64,000 nt of DNA from Desulfocicer vacuolatum DSM 3385 (GTDB lineage: Bacteria; Desulfobacterota; Desulfobacteria; Desulfobacterales; Desulfobacteraceae): positions 62,001 to 126,000 of the forward strand of contig NZ_FWXY01000012.1 in the NCBI RefSeq assembly GCF_900176365.1. The letters run 5' to 3'. Positions 17,487 to 25,967 of the stretch are shown piece by piece (the first letter of the stretch is position 1; each line of letters opens with the position of its first letter). The notes under the pieces were generated by a model, which had not been told where the DNA came from, did no database searches, and saw only the letters and a program-made list of their open reading frames with translations. The position numbers and the translations under genes are program-made.

Positions 17487-18720
17487 AACTGTTCTCATCC
17501 CAATTTTCAGGATGTAACGAACTTATCACCGGTGATTTCCGGGGCATGGGAACATAAACAGACAGTTCATCGGTGTCCACACTGAGGTGTTTCCGAAAAT
17601 AGAGGGATGTGACAGCAAGGACAATGGCGCAGACGGTACAAAAAAAATAAAATCCAGATGGCGCTGTCATCTTCATAACCCCCGAAGAAATCAAGGGTCC
17701 AATGCCGGACCCCACACTATAACTTAGAATTAAAGCCGCACTGATGGGAACAATATTTTCTTCATCCAGATTATCCTGGGCCCGGGCAACCGCCACGGGA
17801 TAAATGGAAAAAACAACCCCGAACAATATGGATAACCCCATGAGAATTGAATAGCCCATATGACCTGTCAAAGCAATGGCAAAACAGACCACAGCCGTAA
17901 AAAAACCCAATACAGACAAAACCGCCAATCTATCAAAACGGTCTGAAATAATGCCCATGGGCCATTGAAAAAAAAGCCCGGCCCAGATGGTAACTGTCAT
18001 AAAAAAGGTCACCTGACTGATATCAAGGCCAATACCAAGGGCATACACCGGCCCCATGACATAAAAAGAACCGTTAATCATCCCGGACATAAAGCTGCCG
18101 AACAGGGCAAAGGGTGCCAGCCTGATCAATTTTAACAAATTGTAATGCACCACATTCAATGGTTTGGGATGGATCGCACCGGTAAGGGAAATGGGGACAA
18201 TGCAAATGGAAAAAAGCATTCCCAAAACCATGAAAAGCAAATTGTCTTCAATGGGAGCCACATTGAGCATCATCTGCCCCAGCCCATTACCAAAATACAT
18301 GACCACCATGTAAAGTGCAAGGACCCGCCCCCTGACATCGGACTCCACACGCTCATTGACCCAGCTTTCCACCACCATGTACAAAGAAGCGATGCAGATC
18401 CCGCTGCATACTCTCAAAAAAAACCAGAAAAAAGGGGCATCATACAAACCATGGGCAATGGCTGTGAAAGCAGTGGTGGCAGCAAAGGCCGTAAAGGCCC
18501 GGATATGCCCCACCCGCTTCACTGTTTGCTGGCAGACAAAAAATCCAAGAATCATGCCGATATAATATCCTGACATGGTAAGGGCAATAATCTGCTCATC
18601 CCAACCGGCATAGCTTAATCGGACACTGAGCAAGGTGTTTTGCAAGGCCCCTGCCACGGAAAGTATCAAAGTGGATAAAAACAAAAGAAAAAAAGGGCTG
18701 ACTGCAGAAGTTATGGACAT
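17482..18720 (-). CDS. MFS transporter, YcaD-like
   Basis: This 412-residue major facilitator carrier has about twelve hydrophobic segments. The motif VESWVNERV after the fourth segment and the loop RVGHIRAF are characteristic of the YcaD-type branch. The substrate is unknown. The C-terminal tail after the last helix (about 35 residues) is hydrophilic, and its stop codon lies in the adjacent X-Y repeat, so the original end may have been altered by repeat insertion. The ATG has AAGCACA upstream and no clear strong ribosome-binding site except GGAGAAG about 8 bases before it. Confidence 0.88.
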   Translation of the reverse strand: MSITSAVSPFFLLFLSTLILSVAGALQNTLLSVRLSYAGWDEQIIALTMSGYYIGMILGFFVCQQTVKRVGHIRAFTAFAATTAFTAIAHGLYDAPFFWFFLRVCSGICIASLYMVVESWVNERVESDVRGRVLALYMVVMYFGNGLGQMMLNVAPIEDNLLFMVLGMLFSICIVPISLTGAIHPKPLNVVHYNLLKLIRLAPFALFGSFMSGMINGSFYVMGPVYALGIGLDISQVTFFMTVTIWAGLFFQWPMGIISDRFDRLAVLSVLGFFTAVVCFAIALTGHMGYSILMGLSILFGVVFSIYPVAVARAQDNLDEENIVPISAALILSYSVGSGIGPLISSGVMKMTAPSGFYFFCTVCAIVLAVTSLYFRKHLSVDTDELSVYVPMPRKSPVISSLHPENWDENSL

Positions 18721-18921
18721 TGTGCTTCTCCATGAAGAATAATCGTATATTGGGCTGAATCAGGGTAATAATTTAAAAACAATTGGTGGGCGATCAGGTT
18801 TTTCCCCAAAATATTGCGTGTGAACGGTCGGTTAAAGACAGATCATCCCGGCAAAAGAAACCGGGGGATGTCTCATTTAAGATGGTGCCTTTTAATCGAA
18901 GTGTTCCATTATGTCAACACT

Positions 18922-18966
18922 AAAAAAAAAAAGATTCTCCACGGGGGTAACCCCCGGAAGAATCTC
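18922..18966 (-). terminator. Terminator of the cytidylate-kinase-like gene
   Basis: On the minus strand AGATTCTTCCGGGGG pairs with CCCCCGTGGAGAATCT and is followed by a run of T (the A-tract at 18922-18931). The rest of the 321-base gap 18721-19041 shows no gene. Confidence 0.85.
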
Positions 18967-19041
18967 TTTAAATTACAACCACTTACAAAACCAACTCAGC
19001 TTAAATATTACAGCATTTTATCCCACATGGAGCAATTTATC

Positions 19042-19728
19042 TCACTCTTTAACTCGCTGTTGAACCGCGGTTTCAATAATTTGAACAGCCTCATCCATGG
19101 AAACTACACCTGTATTAATCAGCAAAGCATAATTTCCGGGATCTGAAATGGAGGCGTTAAAATATTTCCAGATAAAAGATTTTCTGGCAGACTGGGTTTT
19201 GGTAATTCGCCGTCCGGCCTCATCCTCACTTAATCCAAAGGTCTTGGCCACATGACTGCAACGCATTTCAAAGGGGGCAATTATCCTGACACTTATTCTC
19301 ACTTCCGGGGGCAGAATAAAATTTGAGCCACGCCCCACAACAACACTGTTCCCATGCTCCCCAATGGTTCCAATGACTTTCATGAGATGATGCAGATATT
19401 GATCCGGCCAGAGATAACGATCGTCCACCAATGAAGCAATCCAGTTATCCAGGGTGTTGAGTCGCCGTTCATCCAGGGTTTCAATAAATCGAACACTGAT
19501 ATCTGCATTTTTTGCCATCTCATGGACTACTTCCTGATGAAAAAGGGCAAATCCCAGTTTTTTTGCAAGGCGCTCTGCAATGATTCGTCCCCCGCTTCCC
19601 GGTTCCCTGGAAAGACTGACCACAGGCCTCAAAGGCATGGCTTTTGTTTGAAGCTGTTTTTTCTCATATTCCCATTGTTTTACCTGCTCTTCGATAATTT
19701 GATTAAGTCTTCGCCGTTTTGATTCCAT
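19042..19728 (-). CDS. Cytidylate kinase-like family protein
   Basis: This 228-residue P-loop protein is of the cytidylate-kinase-2 type. The nucleotide loop reads SREPGSGGRIIAERLA (about residues 39-54), followed by FHQEVVHEMA. VVVGRGSNFIL and MRCSHVAKTFGLSEDEA match the fold's later strands and lid. True Cmk enzymes start with the loop at the N-terminus; here about 38 charged helical residues precede it. The substrate is unproven. The ATG at 19728 is clear because AAAGGAGG lies 6 bases upstream. A second family member is at 59906. Confidence 0.85.
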   Translation of the reverse strand: MESKRRRLNQIIEEQVKQWEYEKKQLQTKAMPLRPVVSLSREPGSGGRIIAERLAKKLGFALFHQEVVHEMAKNADISVRFIETLDERRLNTLDNWIASLVDDRYLWPDQYLHHLMKVIGTIGEHGNSVVVGRGSNFILPPEVRISVRIIAPFEMRCSHVAKTFGLSEDEAGRRITKTQSARKSFIWKYFNASISDPGNYALLINTGVVSMDEAVQIIETAVQQRVKE

Positions 19729-19856
19729 GTTGCCTCCTTTCAATGGATAGTCCAATTTTTACCTGTGGGGGAGTGACAGGCGATCAGGGTTGATTGTATG
19801 GGATCATGCATATCGCAGCAGCTCCACCTGATGCTCTTTATCTGAAAAACAAACCA

Positions 19857-19949
19857 TTATAACCGCCACGGGCAGACCGTATTTTGATCCCGCTCCGCCC
19901 ACAACAAAATTTGAAATGCCCCCCGGTTTGCGGAGTATTTCATATAAAA
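19857..19949 (-). repeat. X-Y palindromic repeat
   Basis: Full minus-strand copy: TATAACCGCCACGGGCAGACC, CCGCCCACAACAAAATTTGA, then the Y hairpin ending GGAGTATTTCATATAAA. It lies in a 1,087-base gene-free stretch (19729-20815) that also holds a MITE-like element, a Z remnant and a promoter. Confidence 0.85.
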
Positions 19950-20312
19950 TCAATAACAACGAGAGATTGCCTCCCTCCCAGGCATTACATGCTAAAAAGG
20001 TGCAGTGGACTCCACCTGTATTCATTATTTAGCCTCCAAACAATGAAAGTCTCTGGGCAAACCAACTGAGTAAGAAAACAATGAATGGTCAAAAACCAAC
20101 GGATTTGAAATCAAGCAGCTAAATGGAATAAATCATGACCATTTTAAGTATCATTGCGATGGATAACGAAAAAATAGATAGATAGGAATTATTCAGATTC
20201 AGGCGTAATATTTATAAAGTATGATGAATGCACCTTGTTTGAATTATAACCGAATCCCCGGCATGGTGTCAACCGCAGAAAAAAGGCTTTTCCGATTCAC
20301 AACCCATAATAA

Positions 20313-20479
20313 CTCAACTTTCGGTGTTCGCATTTCGTGGTGGGGTCACGCTTTCGTTATTAACATTATCGAGGCTTTTTTCGTTGGCAAAGGCCTTGGT
20401 CGATAACATCAATAACAAAAGCCTGACCCCATCGATACATTTAAAAATGCCGGCTTTGAAATGAAGCCCGAAAGTTGAG
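20313..20479. mobile_element. MITE-like element, copy 2 (inverted relative to copy 1)
   Basis: A 167-base element with the same CTCAACTTTCGG inverted ends and interior as copy 1 but opposite orientation. It is flanked by a perfect 7-base direct repeat ATAATAA (20306-20312 and 20480-20486). No transposase is present, so movement would need one in trans. Confidence 0.85.
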
Positions 20480-20489
20480 ATAATAATAT

Positions 20490-20580
20490 ACGGTTCCGGC
20501 CGGGTCCATTGCCCGTCAGGGGACGGCATGATACCATTTTCAATATTCGTTGCGTCCGTGAGGATATGCTCGCTATAACA
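20490..20580. repeat. Half Z plus X-like hairpin
   Basis: GGGTCCATTGCCCGTCAGGG is one arm of module Z. It runs into GATACCATTTTCAATATTCG and a degraded X hairpin (GCGTCCGTGAGGATATG). It is the reverse arrangement of the copy at 1690. Confidence 0.6.
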
Positions 20581-20660
20581 AATAACATTTTATATCCCAT
20601 AAACGGTCCAATTTTTGATCATCTTTTTACGTTTCATCTGAACAAGTGATTTTTTTTATA

Positions 20661-20688
20661 TTGACAGATTCCATGAAATCATTATTTT
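20661..20688 (+). promoter_or_regulatory. Candidate promoter for reductive activator / DUF1638 operon
   Basis: TTGACA at 20661-20666 and TATTTT at 20683-20688 are 16 bases apart. The start codon at 20816 would give a leader of about 120 bases. Confidence 0.5.
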
Positions 20689-20815
20689 CACAGTGCGTTA
20701 ATGGCTTAAATATGAGCGTCATATTTCAACAACCCCGCAGATGTTGACTGCCGGGAAAAAGCCCTGTCACCCCAACCTTAAATATTTGGGCATCACGGCT
20801 TAAAGGTGATTCTTT

Positions 20816-22519
20816 ATGATAAATATAATGGTGGACCCCATTGGTATAACAGTGGAAATGAATGAGGGAGAAACCCTCCACGATGGACTGGAACGAGCCG
20901 GAATAAGCATTGAAACCCCCTGCGGCGGCCAGGGCGTATGCGGTGCATGCAAGGTATGGGTGGCCCCTCCGACCCATGTGCCTTCCACCCCCCACGAGGA
21001 CATCTCCCAATCCGATGATCAAAAAGGACTGAGGCTGGCCTGTCAGGCCATCCCGGAAAAAGACATCACCATCCGACTGGAAGATAATTTTGTCTATGAC
21101 AAGGCCACCCGGAACCAGGGCCGCATTCTTCTCCAAAACAGTTCAATTGGAAAAAACGGCTCAGCATCGGCCGTAAGACTCATCCAAAGTCAAAATCAAA
21201 CCGTTCTTGTCCATGACAGGGCCGAGGATGAAATTCCACTGCCCACATGGCAACCCCACTACACCCCCAAGGGGCTTGCCATTGACATTGGCACCACCAC
21301 AATGGTGCTCTCCCTGGTATCCCTGGAAACCGGGGAGATTCTGGCATCGGGCTCCAGCCTCAACCCCCAGATAGTCCATGGCCATGATGTTCTCACCCGC
21401 ATCCAGTATGCAGAAACCCCCGAGGGTCTGGAGGAAATGGCATCCCTGGTTCAAAACAAACTAAACGCGCTGCTGGCAGAGGCCTGCGAAACAACCCACA
21501 CCCACCCTGATGAGATCGTGGATGTCACCATTGGGGCCAACACCACCATGCTCCAGTTGGCGGCAAAAATAGATCCCACCCCATTGGGACGGGTTCCCTT
21601 TACCTTTGATATTAAGGGCGGTACCACCTACCCGGCAGAAGTTTTCGGTCTCAATGTGAACAAAGCAGCCAGGGTATATCTCCCCCCTGTGATGCATGCC
21701 TTTGTGGGCACAGATATCACCGCAGGACTAATTCTCTGCCCGGAGTTCTTTGATGACAATAAATCCATTCTCTATATTGACATGGGTACCAATGGCGAAA
21801 TGTGCCTTAACGTCAAAGGACGTCGTTTTACCACTTCCACGGCAGCGGGCCCGGCATTTGAAGGCATGGGCCTTTCCACAGGCATGCGGGCCACGGATGG
21901 TGCTGTGGAGAAAGTCAGCGTAAACAAGGATGGAATCATTGAATTCCAGACCATTGGCGGCGGCAAGGTCAAGGGGGTGTGCGGCAGCGGTATTGTGGAT
22001 TTCATTGCCACACTGCTTACAACGGGCATCTTAGATCCTTCAGGAAAACTTGCAAACAACGATGAAAAAAATGCCTCTGTGATGACACTGGACGACCAAC
22101 CCGCCTTTGAATATGGAGAAGGTGTCCATCTGACCCAGAAAGATATCCGACAAATTCAGCTGGCCAAGGGAGCTGTTCGCACCGGTGTTGATTTAATCCT
22201 TCAAAGTGGCGGTATCACCTGCGATGAACTGGACAGCATCTATGTAGCCGGTGGTTTTGGCAACTACCTGAAACCTGCGAACATGGAAAGAATCGGTCTT
22301 TTACCTGAAAATACGGCAGATAAAGTGATTTTCTGCGGCAACGCCTCCATTGACGGCAGCACAATCCTGTTAACCCAAGGTTCCCAGAGACTTTTTCTGG
22401 AAAAAGCCATGGACAACATGGAACATCTTCAACTGGCGGATTCCCCGGAATTCATGAACTGCTTTGTCACAAGCCTGGGATTTCCTCCGGCCAGGGAATC
22501 CCACGGAGTTAAAAATTGA
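20816..22519 (+). CDS. Corrinoid-protein reductive activator (ASKHA domain, RACo/RamA-like)
   Basis: This 567-residue protein has an N-terminal [2Fe-2S] ferredoxin domain (CGGQGVCGACKVW, about residues 36-48) followed by an ASKHA ATPase domain (AIDIGTTTMVLSL near residue 155, IDMGTNGE, AGGFG near the end). The family reactivates Co(II) corrinoid proteins to Co(I) in an ATP-dependent manner for methyltransferases. No corrinoid protein or methyltransferase is adjacent. AAGGTGA precedes the ATG. The stop overlaps the start of a DUF1638 gene (TGATG), and such pairing is common around methyltransferase systems. Confidence 0.9.
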   Translation: MINIMVDPIGITVEMNEGETLHDGLERAGISIETPCGGQGVCGACKVWVAPPTHVPSTPHEDISQSDDQKGLRLACQAIPEKDITIRLEDNFVYDKATRNQGRILLQNSSIGKNGSASAVRLIQSQNQTVLVHDRAEDEIPLPTWQPHYTPKGLAIDIGTTTMVLSLVSLETGEILASGSSLNPQIVHGHDVLTRIQYAETPEGLEEMASLVQNKLNALLAEACETTHTHPDEIVDVTIGANTTMLQLAAKIDPTPLGRVPFTFDIKGGTTYPAEVFGLNVNKAARVYLPPVMHAFVGTDITAGLILCPEFFDDNKSILYIDMGTNGEMCLNVKGRRFTTSTAAGPAFEGMGLSTGMRATDGAVEKVSVNKDGIIEFQTIGGGKVKGVCGSGIVDFIATLLTTGILDPSGKLANNDEKNASVMTLDDQPAFEYGEGVHLTQKDIRQIQLAKGAVRTGVDLILQSGGITCDELDSIYVAGGFGNYLKPANMERIGLLPENTADKVIFCGNASIDGSTILLTQGSQRLFLEKAMDNMEHLQLADSPEFMNCFVTSLGFPPARESHGVKN

Positions 22520-23193
22520 TGACGCTTCACACATCCCATGCTGTCATTGCCTGCGGTTCCCTGCACCACGAATTTGAGTCCCTGGCAAGAAAGGACAATG
22601 GCCCGGATATCCATTACCTGGATACAGATCTCCATCGAACCCCTGCCAGGATTCCAGAAATACTCCAGGCAAAGGTGGATGAAATTTCACACCGCTATGG
22701 AACCGTGATATTGGGTTATGGCCTGTGCTCCAATGGAGTGGTTGGGGTAAAGGCCCGGCAATGCCCATTGATCATCCCCAGGGTCCATGACTGCCTGGAC
22801 CTTTTTCTGGGATTTGTGGGCAAGGGAAAGTCAAGAATCGGGCTGGGAACGGCCCACTATTATCTGACACCGGGAACCATCATAAACAAAAAAGATCCCC
22901 TGGCCATCATGGAATATGAATACGTTCCCAAAATGGGGCAAAAAACATCTGAATGGGGGATGAAAGAGGAATTAAAACATTACACCCATTTTGCTTTGAT
23001 CACCTCCCCGGGAACGGACATGGAAGCTGTCAAAGATCAAGCCCAAAAAAATGCCGATTTTTTTGACATGACCCTGGAAGAAGTGGAAAGTGATCTGGCC
23101 TTTTTCAAACAGACCCTTTACGGTCCCCATGATCCTGAATACTTTCTTCACATTTCCCCGGGAGAGGCCATTACCCAGGAAATGTTTATTTAA
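22519..23193 (+). CDS. DUF1638 domain protein
   Basis: This 224-residue protein has the features of DUF1638: an N-terminal ACGSLHHEF, a central ILGYGLCSNGVVG, PRVHDCLDLFLG, and a C-terminal segment with TPGTIINKK. The fixed Cys and His residues hint at metal or cofactor handling, but the function is not established. Genes of this family are often found beside methylamine-type methyltransferases and RamA/RACo activators. Translation is coupled to the upstream activator by a one-base overlap; the TTG three bases earlier is less likely. Confidence 0.85.
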   Translation: MTLHTSHAVIACGSLHHEFESLARKDNGPDIHYLDTDLHRTPARIPEILQAKVDEISHRYGTVILGYGLCSNGVVGVKARQCPLIIPRVHDCLDLFLGFVGKGKSRIGLGTAHYYLTPGTIINKKDPLAIMEYEYVPKMGQKTSEWGMKEELKHYTHFALITSPGTDMEAVKDQAQKNADFFDMTLEEVESDLAFFKQTLYGPHDPEYFLHISPGEAITQEMFI

Positions 23194-23355
23194 GGGACTC
23201 AGACCTTATTGATTTACCATTTAATACTCGATGGTTGTTATTTCTCGTGAATGAGACCCCGAATAAACGGTAGATTAAAAATTGCTGACTCCCTAAAATG
23301 ATGGCATGGACATCAGGTATCAGCTTTTTATCATACCTTATGATCATTTTTTTCA

Positions 23356-23517
23356 ATAACTGCCACGGGCAGACCTTATTCTGACCTCGGTCTGCCCACA
23401 ACGAAAATTGAAAATGGTATTATACCGCCGCCCCCCGATGGGCAATGGGCCCGGACCGGAACTGTAGACAGCTCAATTGTCCGGTTCCTATTGCCCATCG
23501 GGGGGCGGCTCTGCTGA
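23356..23517. repeat. X module joined to a full Z palindrome
   Basis: Hairpin X (GCCACGGGCAGACC ... GGTCTGCCCACAAC, 23360-23401) leads through GAAAATTGAAAATGGTATTA to a GC-rich palindrome with arms CCCCCCGATGGGCAATGGG and its complement (23424-23510). Ends in CGGCTCTGCTGAGG. This is the cleanest example of X joined to Z instead of Y. It occupies most of the 375-base gap before ybaK. Confidence 0.85.
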
Positions 23518-23568
23518 GGGTAGTTTACTCCCGCCAATTACACAGCACACCAAGGAGAAATACGATCC

Positions 23569-24057
23569 ATGACACCCGGCATAAATGCAGCAAAAAAAGC
23601 AAAAATCCCATATACCCTGCACAAGTATAACCATGACCCGGCAAGTGAATCCTACGGCACAGAAGCTTCTGAAAAAATGGGGATACCCGGGGAACAGGTT
23701 TTTAAAACGCTTGTGGTAAGTCTGGACAAAGGCGCTCTTGCCGTGGGCATCATTCCGGTGACAGCCAAGTTGAACATGAAACAAATGGCAAAGGCCGGTG
23801 GTGCAAAAAAAGCTGCCATGGCCACCCCATCGGATGTGGTCCGTTCCACCGGATACGTACTGGGTGGGGTCAGCCCCCTGGGCCAGAAAAAACGCCTTAA
23901 TACCGTCATTGATGCTTCGGCCCGAAATTTCTCCACCATATATGTCAGTGCGGGTCGAAGGGGTTTGGAAATAGAACTGGCCCCCGACGATTTACAAAAA
24001 TTGACCCGGGCCACTTTTAAAGAGATCATTGATGAGCACGCCAAACCATGGAAATAA
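23569..24057 (+). CDS. ybaK: Cys-tRNA(Pro)/Cys-tRNA deacylase, YbaK/EbsC type
   Basis: This 162-residue trans-editing protein is of the YbaK/ProX superfamily. KTLVVSLD near residue 45 and the catalytic-site region with PVTAKLNMKQMAK are family-like. The conserved GGVSPLGQKKRLNTVID and YVSAGRRGLEIELAPDDL follow. It hydrolyses misacylated Cys-tRNA(Pro). This complements the window's ProRS, which has no editing domain. AAGGAG lies about 11 bases before the ATG. It is monocistronic, with a Z repeat directly upstream. Confidence 0.92.
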   Translation: MTPGINAAKKAKIPYTLHKYNHDPASESYGTEASEKMGIPGEQVFKTLVVSLDKGALAVGIIPVTAKLNMKQMAKAGGAKKAAMATPSDVVRSTGYVLGGVSPLGQKKRLNTVIDASARNFSTIYVSAGRRGLEIELAPDDLQKLTRATFKEIIDEHAKPWK

Positions 24058-24143
24058 ACCTTATGCTGTTTTATCAGTGACTTATATTTCTGCATGATTT
24101 ATCAGTATCTCACTGAAATCCAGTGCGATTGGCATTGTCCCCC

Positions 24144-24171
24144 TTGACTTAAGCTGTGGATTCTATATAAT
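24144..24171 (+). promoter_or_regulatory. Sigma-70-type promoter upstream of the cyclic-nucleotide-binding gene
   Basis: TTGACT at 24144-24149 and TATAAT at 24166-24171 are 16 bases apart. It would yield a 230-base leader before the ATG at 24411. A 62-codon frame begins at the -10 itself but has no ribosome-binding site, so I treat the gap 24058-24410 as non-coding. Confidence 0.6.
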
Positions 24172-24410
24172 GAATAATATTCAGCATGAATCTTCAGCTT
24201 CTTCCACACCTGCTTTACGAATTACAATCTACCCCACTGTGCTTATGGGTCAGACATATTTGGGTTTACTGCCTCTGCGTTATCCATCCATCGCCTCAAG
24301 TGCCAATTTTCCGCCCATGTTTTTAAAAAACAATGAACTGATTTTTTTATCTCCATAAAGGGGATTTTCAGATATTTTTTCGGCAAATCATGGCTGACAA
24401 AGGAGGGTAT

Positions 24411-24830
24411 ATGTATCTTACACAAGGAGATCTTTTCTGGGGAATGGACGCTGACTTTGTAAAAGATGTCATGAACCAGACAGAAAAAATGGATTTTGAA
24501 GATGGGACAACCATATTCAATCAGGATGAGGCAGCAGATTTTTTCTATGTATTGATCAAAGGACGCATAAAACTGAGCATCGGCACCCAGGGGCCTGTGG
24601 TTTTTATGGCAAAGGATGCCGGAATGGTCATTGGGTGGTCCTCACTGGTGGGCAGAGAAACTTACTCCGCAACGGCCCTGTGCGTAAGTGAAGTTAAGGT
24701 CGTCAAAATTGAAAAAAACAGTTTTCTGGAAAAACTTGCCAAATATCCTTCAAGCGAAAGTCTTCTTTACAAACGTCTGGCCCAAATGCTGGGGGATCGG
24801 TTGATAACACTTTATCCAAGTCTTGCCTGA
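24411..24830 (+). CDS. Single-domain cyclic nucleotide-binding (Crp-like) protein
   Basis: This 139-residue protein consists of a cNMP-binding beta-roll (FEDGTTIFNQDEAADFFYVL, then IKGRIKLSI) and a terminal helix. The helix-turn-helix DNA-binding part of Crp/Fnr proteins is absent, and the frame ends cleanly with no trace of it downstream. The phosphate-binding cassette is not canonical (VIGWSSLVGRETYSATA where cAMP receptors have an RxS/T). It may bind another ligand or act by protein contact. AAGGAGG precedes the ATG at 24411; an upstream ATG at 24390 has none. Confidence 0.85.
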   Translation: MYLTQGDLFWGMDADFVKDVMNQTEKMDFEDGTTIFNQDEAADFFYVLIKGRIKLSIGTQGPVVFMAKDAGMVIGWSSLVGRETYSATALCVSEVKVVKIEKNSFLEKLAKYPSSESLLYKRLAQMLGDRLITLYPSLA

Positions 24831-24892
24831 TACGCTGACACTTGGCAAGAAATTACACCTTAAAAAAATCAATTAATTAAAAGATGCCATTT

Positions 24893-24983
24893 TTATATGA
24901 AATACTCCGCAAACCGGGGGGGTATTTCAAGCCTTGTTGTGGGCAGAGCCAGATCATCAACAGTCTGCCCGTGGCAGTTATTA
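24893..24983 (+). repeat. X-Y palindromic repeat
   Basis: Full copy from TATATGAAATACTCCGC to CCCGTGGCAGTTATT in the gap before the phosphatase gene. The rest of 24831-25219 shows no gene. Confidence 0.85.
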
Positions 24984-25219
24984 AAAGGAAGATGCGTTAC
25001 ATACACACATGAAATTTCATCATTTAATCCAGTCAGCCTGATTTACCGAAAAAATTATTGTTTGATTTCAAACTTCACCCGATATAGATTATTAAACGAC
25101 AAGGCATGGATGAAAATCATTGATCCGTTACCATCCATGATAATTTGATGTTTACGGCGCCACCATCAATGAGTATTATCCCCCAATGGCCTGACATTGG
25201 GGATCTGTGCGGGTGAAAA

Positions 25220-25954
25220 ATGAAAATTGCCATTATATCTGATATCCACGGAAATCTGGAAGCACTGACTGCGGTGATGGAACACCTTAACACCTGCCCT
25301 GTGGATCAAATCATATCCCTGGGGGACAACATCGGATACGGTCCCAATCCCAATGAAGTCATGGATCTGTTGGCCCGGCACAGCATACAATCCGTTCTGG
25401 GCAACCATGAGATGGTGGTGAAATACCCCCGATTTCTAAAATGGTTTAACCCGGTGGCTCAGAAATCCGTTGTACAAACCAACAAATCCCTTTTACCCCA
25501 TCATATCAAAACCATCCACACCTTTGAAAAACAAATGGTAAAAGAGAACCTGCGATTTGTCCATGGGATGCCGCCCCAGTCCCCTTTTTTATACCCCTTT
25601 CAATTGTCAACCAAAGGCCTTGCCGGGAAGATATCAGAACTTAAACAACCCGTCTGTTTCTGCGGTCACACCCATGAACTGGAACTCATTGAATTAACCT
25701 GCCGTGACAAACTCATTCAAGCCCCCCTGCCCCAAGGGGTTCAATCACTACAAAAGACCTCCAAATATCTGATCAATGCCGGCAGTGTGGGACAGCCCCG
25801 GGATGAGAACAAAGATGCAAAATTGATCATCTACGATCCCCTTGCATACACCATTGAGGTGCTGTATCTACCCTACCCCTACCGGGTGACCATGCAGAAA
25901 ATAAGGGATGCCGGGCTCCCGGAATCTTTTGCCACCAAATTATCCCCAAACTGA
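25220..25954 (+). CDS. Metallophosphoesterase (calcineurin-like)
   Basis: This 244-residue phosphoesterase has all metal-site motifs in order: DIHGN (near residue 8), GDNIGYGP, GNHE and GHTH (near residue 150), then a final GSVGQPRD. The order and spacing fit the YfcE/MJ0936-like branch or bacterial diadenosine/protein phosphatases; activity on phosphoprotein is possible but not shown. The gene stops 13 bases before a Ser/Thr kinase gene on the same strand, so the two are co-transcribed and may act as a kinase/phosphatase pair. It has GGGTGA near the start. Confidence 0.9.
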   Translation: MKIAIISDIHGNLEALTAVMEHLNTCPVDQIISLGDNIGYGPNPNEVMDLLARHSIQSVLGNHEMVVKYPRFLKWFNPVAQKSVVQTNKSLLPHHIKTIHTFEKQMVKENLRFVHGMPPQSPFLYPFQLSTKGLAGKISELKQPVCFCGHTHELELIELTCRDKLIQAPLPQGVQSLQKTSKYLINAGSVGQPRDENKDAKLIIYDPLAYTIEVLYLPYPYRVTMQKIRDAGLPESFATKLSPN

Positions 25955-25967
25955 GACATTAAAATCC

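Noticed and set aside
20221-20406. Frame of 61 codons in the 19.7-20.8 kb gap
   Set aside because: Runs into the MITE-like element and has no initiation signal.
17205-20486. Composite transposon formed by the two inverted elements
   Set aside because: Each element has its own distinct target repeat, so they moved singly; there is no common outer duplication.
24170-24358. 62-codon frame between ybaK and the cNMP-binding gene
   Set aside because: It begins in the -10 box of a promoter, lacks a ribosome-binding site and shows no domain.
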